Positions 49,686 to 51,674 of a DNA stretch of 51,674 nucleotides are shown in pieces. The first letter of the stretch is position 1; each line of letters starts with the position of its first letter. The stretch is from an uncultured Clostridia bacterium. Its GTDB lineage: Bacteria > Bacillota > Clostridia > Oscillospirales > Ruminococcaceae. The position numbers and the translations under genes were made by a program. The stretch is taken from assembly GCA_947175385.1 (NCBI GenBank), contig CAMWMN010000004.1, forward strand, positions 1-51,674, in the 5' to 3' direction. A model generated the notes under the pieces. The model had not been told where the DNA came from. It worked only from the letters and a program-made list of their open reading frames with translations, and did not search any database.

Positions 49686-51674
49686 ATGGCAAGTCAAAAG
49701 AACGCCCCGGGATTTTCGACCGAAGCAGCAGAAGCATTGGGCAATGCGATCGCCATTGCGGCGCAGATGGGGCATACGTATGTCGGCAGCGAACATCTGA
49801 TGTGCGCGCTCGCGAAAAATTCCGAAAGCGCGGCGGGAGTGCTGCTGGCGCGTCAGCAGGTAACGTTCCGCGAACTGGTGCTGCGGCTTAAGGAGCGCGT
49901 TGGCGTTGGCAGTGCAACGAGGCTTTCGGAACGTGATTTCTCGCCGCGGCTCACAAAGCTCCTCGGAAACGCGCGGAACATCTCCGCAACGCGTGGCGAG
50001 GGCTATGTCGGCACGGAGCATATGTTGCTTGCGCTGCTGACCGACCGCGAATGCACCGCTTACGCTATACTGTGTGAGTTCGACTCAAACAACGTGATAC
50101 CGCGCCTTTACGGAAGTGTAAACGCGCAGAAATACACACCTCCGCAGTTTGACAATCCCAAGAAACCCGCGCGGAATGATTTTCAGGCGCTGTCAAAATA
50201 TTCCAGAGAACTGACCGCCGAGGCGCGCGATGGCAAGCTCGACCCGGTAATCGGGCGTGACACCGAGATTGAGCGCGTTGTGCAGATCCTGCTACGGCGG
50301 AGCAAGAACAACCCGTGTCTTATCGGTGATGCCGGAGTCGGCAAAACCGCTGTGGCAGAGGGATTCGCGCAGCGTTTAGCCGCCGGGACGGTTCCGCCCG
50401 AGCTTGCCGAAAAGCACGTTTTCGCGTTGGATTTATCCGCAATGTTAGCGGGAGCGAAATACCGCGGCGACTTCGAGGAACGGCTCAAATCCGTGCTTGA
50501 CGAGGCTTCCGAGAACCCCAACGTGATTTTGTTTATTGACGAAATCCATATGATTGTGGGAACGGGCGCGGCAGAGGGCGCGATTGACGCGGCAAGTATC
50601 CTTAAGCCTTTGTTGGCGCGGGGGAAGATATGCCTGATTGGCGCGACAACTACCGATGAGTACCGCAAATTTATCGAGAAAGACAGCGCGTTGGAGCGGC
50701 GGTTTCAGCCGATAAACGTTATTGAACCCGATGAGAATCAGACGTTGCGGATTCTCACGGGCTTGCGCGCGCGGCTTGAGGAGCATCACCATGCGGTTAT
50801 CACCGATGACGCGATAAAAGCGTCGATTCACTTATCTCAGAGGTATCTGAATGATAGGAAATTGCCCGACAAGGCAATCGACTTGATTGACGAGGCGGCG
50901 GCTCTCGCGCGGATTGAATCCACCGAGCGCAAGGCATTGTTTCGTAAAGAACGCATAGTCGTGAACGAAGACGAGGTAGCCCGCGCTGTGTCAGCGATTA
51001 CGGGGATTCCCACAACGCGAATGTCTTTGGACGAGGGAACGCGTCTTGCAAATCTTGAGAATGTTCTGCGGGTGCGCGTAATAGGACAGGAAAACGCGGT
51101 CAAATCTGTTTCCAACGCGGTTCGGCGCGGACGTGCGGGGCTGCGCGACCCCAAGCGCCCAATTGGGTCATTTTTGTTCTTAGGGCAGACCGGTGTAGGA
51201 AAAACCGAGTTATCCCGAGCGTTGGCGGAGGGTGTTTTCGGGGATGAAAACAGACTAATCCGATTTGATATGTCGGAATATGCCGAGCCGCACTCCATTT
51301 CCAAGCTGATCGGTTCTCCTCCCGGATATGTAGGTTACGAGGAACAGGGCAGACTGATTCGCGAGGTGCGCTCAAACCCGTATTCCGTGGTGCTTTTTGA
51401 CGAGGTGGAAAAGGCGCACCCCGAGGTGTTGACGATACTTTTACAGATTCTGGAGGATGGACGTTTAACCTCCTCGGACGGACGCTTGGCGGACTTTAAG
51501 AATACTATCGTGATAATGACTGGCAACATCGGCGCGGAGGAATTGCAGAAAAATTCTATCGGATTTGGGGAATTTGTGCATAATGACGAAAAATCTCGTG
51601 TTATGACGGAACTGAAAAAACAATTCCGCCCGGAGCTTTTGGGCAGAATAGATAGTATAATCGTGTTTGAAAGG
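49686..51674 (+). CDS. clpC: ClpC-like ATP-dependent Clp protease ATPase subunit (partial, runs off the window)
   Basis: An AAA+ unfoldase that feeds proteins to ClpP; 663 residues are visible and the 3' end is outside. The Clp N domain is a double repeat (8-145). D1 has Walker A GDAGVGKT (214-221) and Walker B LFIDEIHM (282-289). D2 has Walker A GQTGVGKT (500-507), the SPPGYVGY pore motif and the sensor region. The D1-D2 junction (about 405-440) is very short: the UVR/M coiled-coil middle domain typical of Firmicute ClpC is missing, and in this it resembles ClpA. AAGGAG lies 11 bp before the ATG. Confidence 0.92.
   Translation, partial: MASQKNAPGFSTEAAEALGNAIAIAAQMGHTYVGSEHLMCALAKNSESAAGVLLARQQVTFRELVLRLKERVGVGSATRLSERDFSPRLTKLLGNARNISATRGEGYVGTEHMLLALLTDRECTAYAILCEFDSNNVIPRLYGSVNAQKYTPPQFDNPKKPARNDFQALSKYSRELTAEARDGKLDPVIGRDTEIERVVQILLRRSKNNPCLIGDAGVGKTAVAEGFAQRLAAGTVPPELAEKHVFALDLSAMLAGAKYRGDFEERLKSVLDEASENPNVILFIDEIHMIVGTGAAEGAIDAASILKPLLARGKICLIGATTTDEYRKFIEKDSALERRFQPINVIEPDENQTLRILTGLRARLEEHHHAVITDDAIKASIHLSQRYLNDRKLPDKAIDLIDEAAALARIESTERKALFRKERIVVNEDEVARAVSAITGIPTTRMSLDEGTRLANLENVLRVRVIGQENAVKSVSNAVRRGRAGLRDPKRPIGSFLFLGQTGVGKTELSRALAEGVFGDENRLIRFDMSEYAEPHSISKLIGSPPGYVGYEEQGRLIREVRSNPYSVVLFDEVEKAHPEVLTILLQILEDGRLTSSDGRLADFKNTIVIMTGNIGAEELQKNSIGFGEFVHNDEKSRVMTELKKQFRPELLGRIDSIIVFER

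Noticed and set aside
1-51674. tRNA, rRNA, prophage or transposase genes
   Set aside because: I looked for cloverleaf-like gaps, integrase or transposase motifs and rRNA-like stretches and saw none. The gaps are nearly all accounted for by promoters, terminators and the palindromic elements.

Overview
The window looks like a chromosomal segment of a Clostridia-type Firmicute, most plausibly an uncultured Oscillospirales/Ruminococcaceae-like gut or rumen anaerobe. This is inferred from gene content (dgt-dnaG-rpoD, feoAB, trmD-rimM, era, clpC, 4-alpha-glucanotransferase, an ANTAR-type leader), strong AGGAGG ribosome sites and roughly 50% GC. The eleven promoters I could read all have a -35 and -10 exactly 17 bp apart, and most carry an extended TGnTATAAT -10. 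No rRNA, tRNA, CRISPR array, prophage or complete insertion sequence was found.

Region 1 (1-12.1 kb, mostly +): a HAD phosphatase, a FapA-like protein, an NlpC/P60-fold protein that has lost its catalytic residues, a HIT protein (-), phosphoglucomutase, ribosomal protein L31, a YigZ/IMPACT protein, and a dgt-dnaG-rpoD cluster followed by a second, tandem housekeeping-like sigma factor.

Region 2 (12.1-21.7 kb): an ammonium transporter fused to a P-II domain. It is preceded by a leader that reads as a textbook ANTAR antitermination switch: two hairpins with A1/G4 hexaloops, the second overlapping an intrinsic terminator. Then come an AT-rich P-loop kinase, a Rieske-FAD oxidoreductase, feoAB, a TraB/GumN lipoprotein, a histidine phosphatase and an XRE regulator.

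Region 3 (21.7-30.4 kb, -): one long likely operon running rlmB, a 975-residue degenerate P-type-ATPase-like membrane protein, tadA, a flippase, rimM, trmD, a TraX-like protein and era.

Region 4 (30.5-36.4 kb, +): YifB/ComM behind three tandem 68-bp repeats, then malQ, a TtcA-like PP-loop protein and an Xaa-Pro aminopeptidase.

Region 5 (36.4-48.9 kb, -): the most striking locus, a complete Ter-type stress/signalling operon under one near-perfect promoter. In transcription order it encodes a vWA protein (TerY-like), a PP2C phosphatase, a protein kinase with C-terminal zinc ribbon, a type-IIB Ca2+ P-type ATPase (no TerC is present), TerD, a TerD fused to a beta-helix-like N-terminus, YceG and TelA. 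Several of its intergenic gaps hold members of a family of structured palindromic elements also found before dnaG and before the 975-residue protein. In the clear copies the same end of the element faces the downstream ribosome-binding site, which suggests an RNA-level role. Region 6 (48.9 kb to the end, +) holds a GtrA-like protein and a truncated clpC-like gene that runs off the window.
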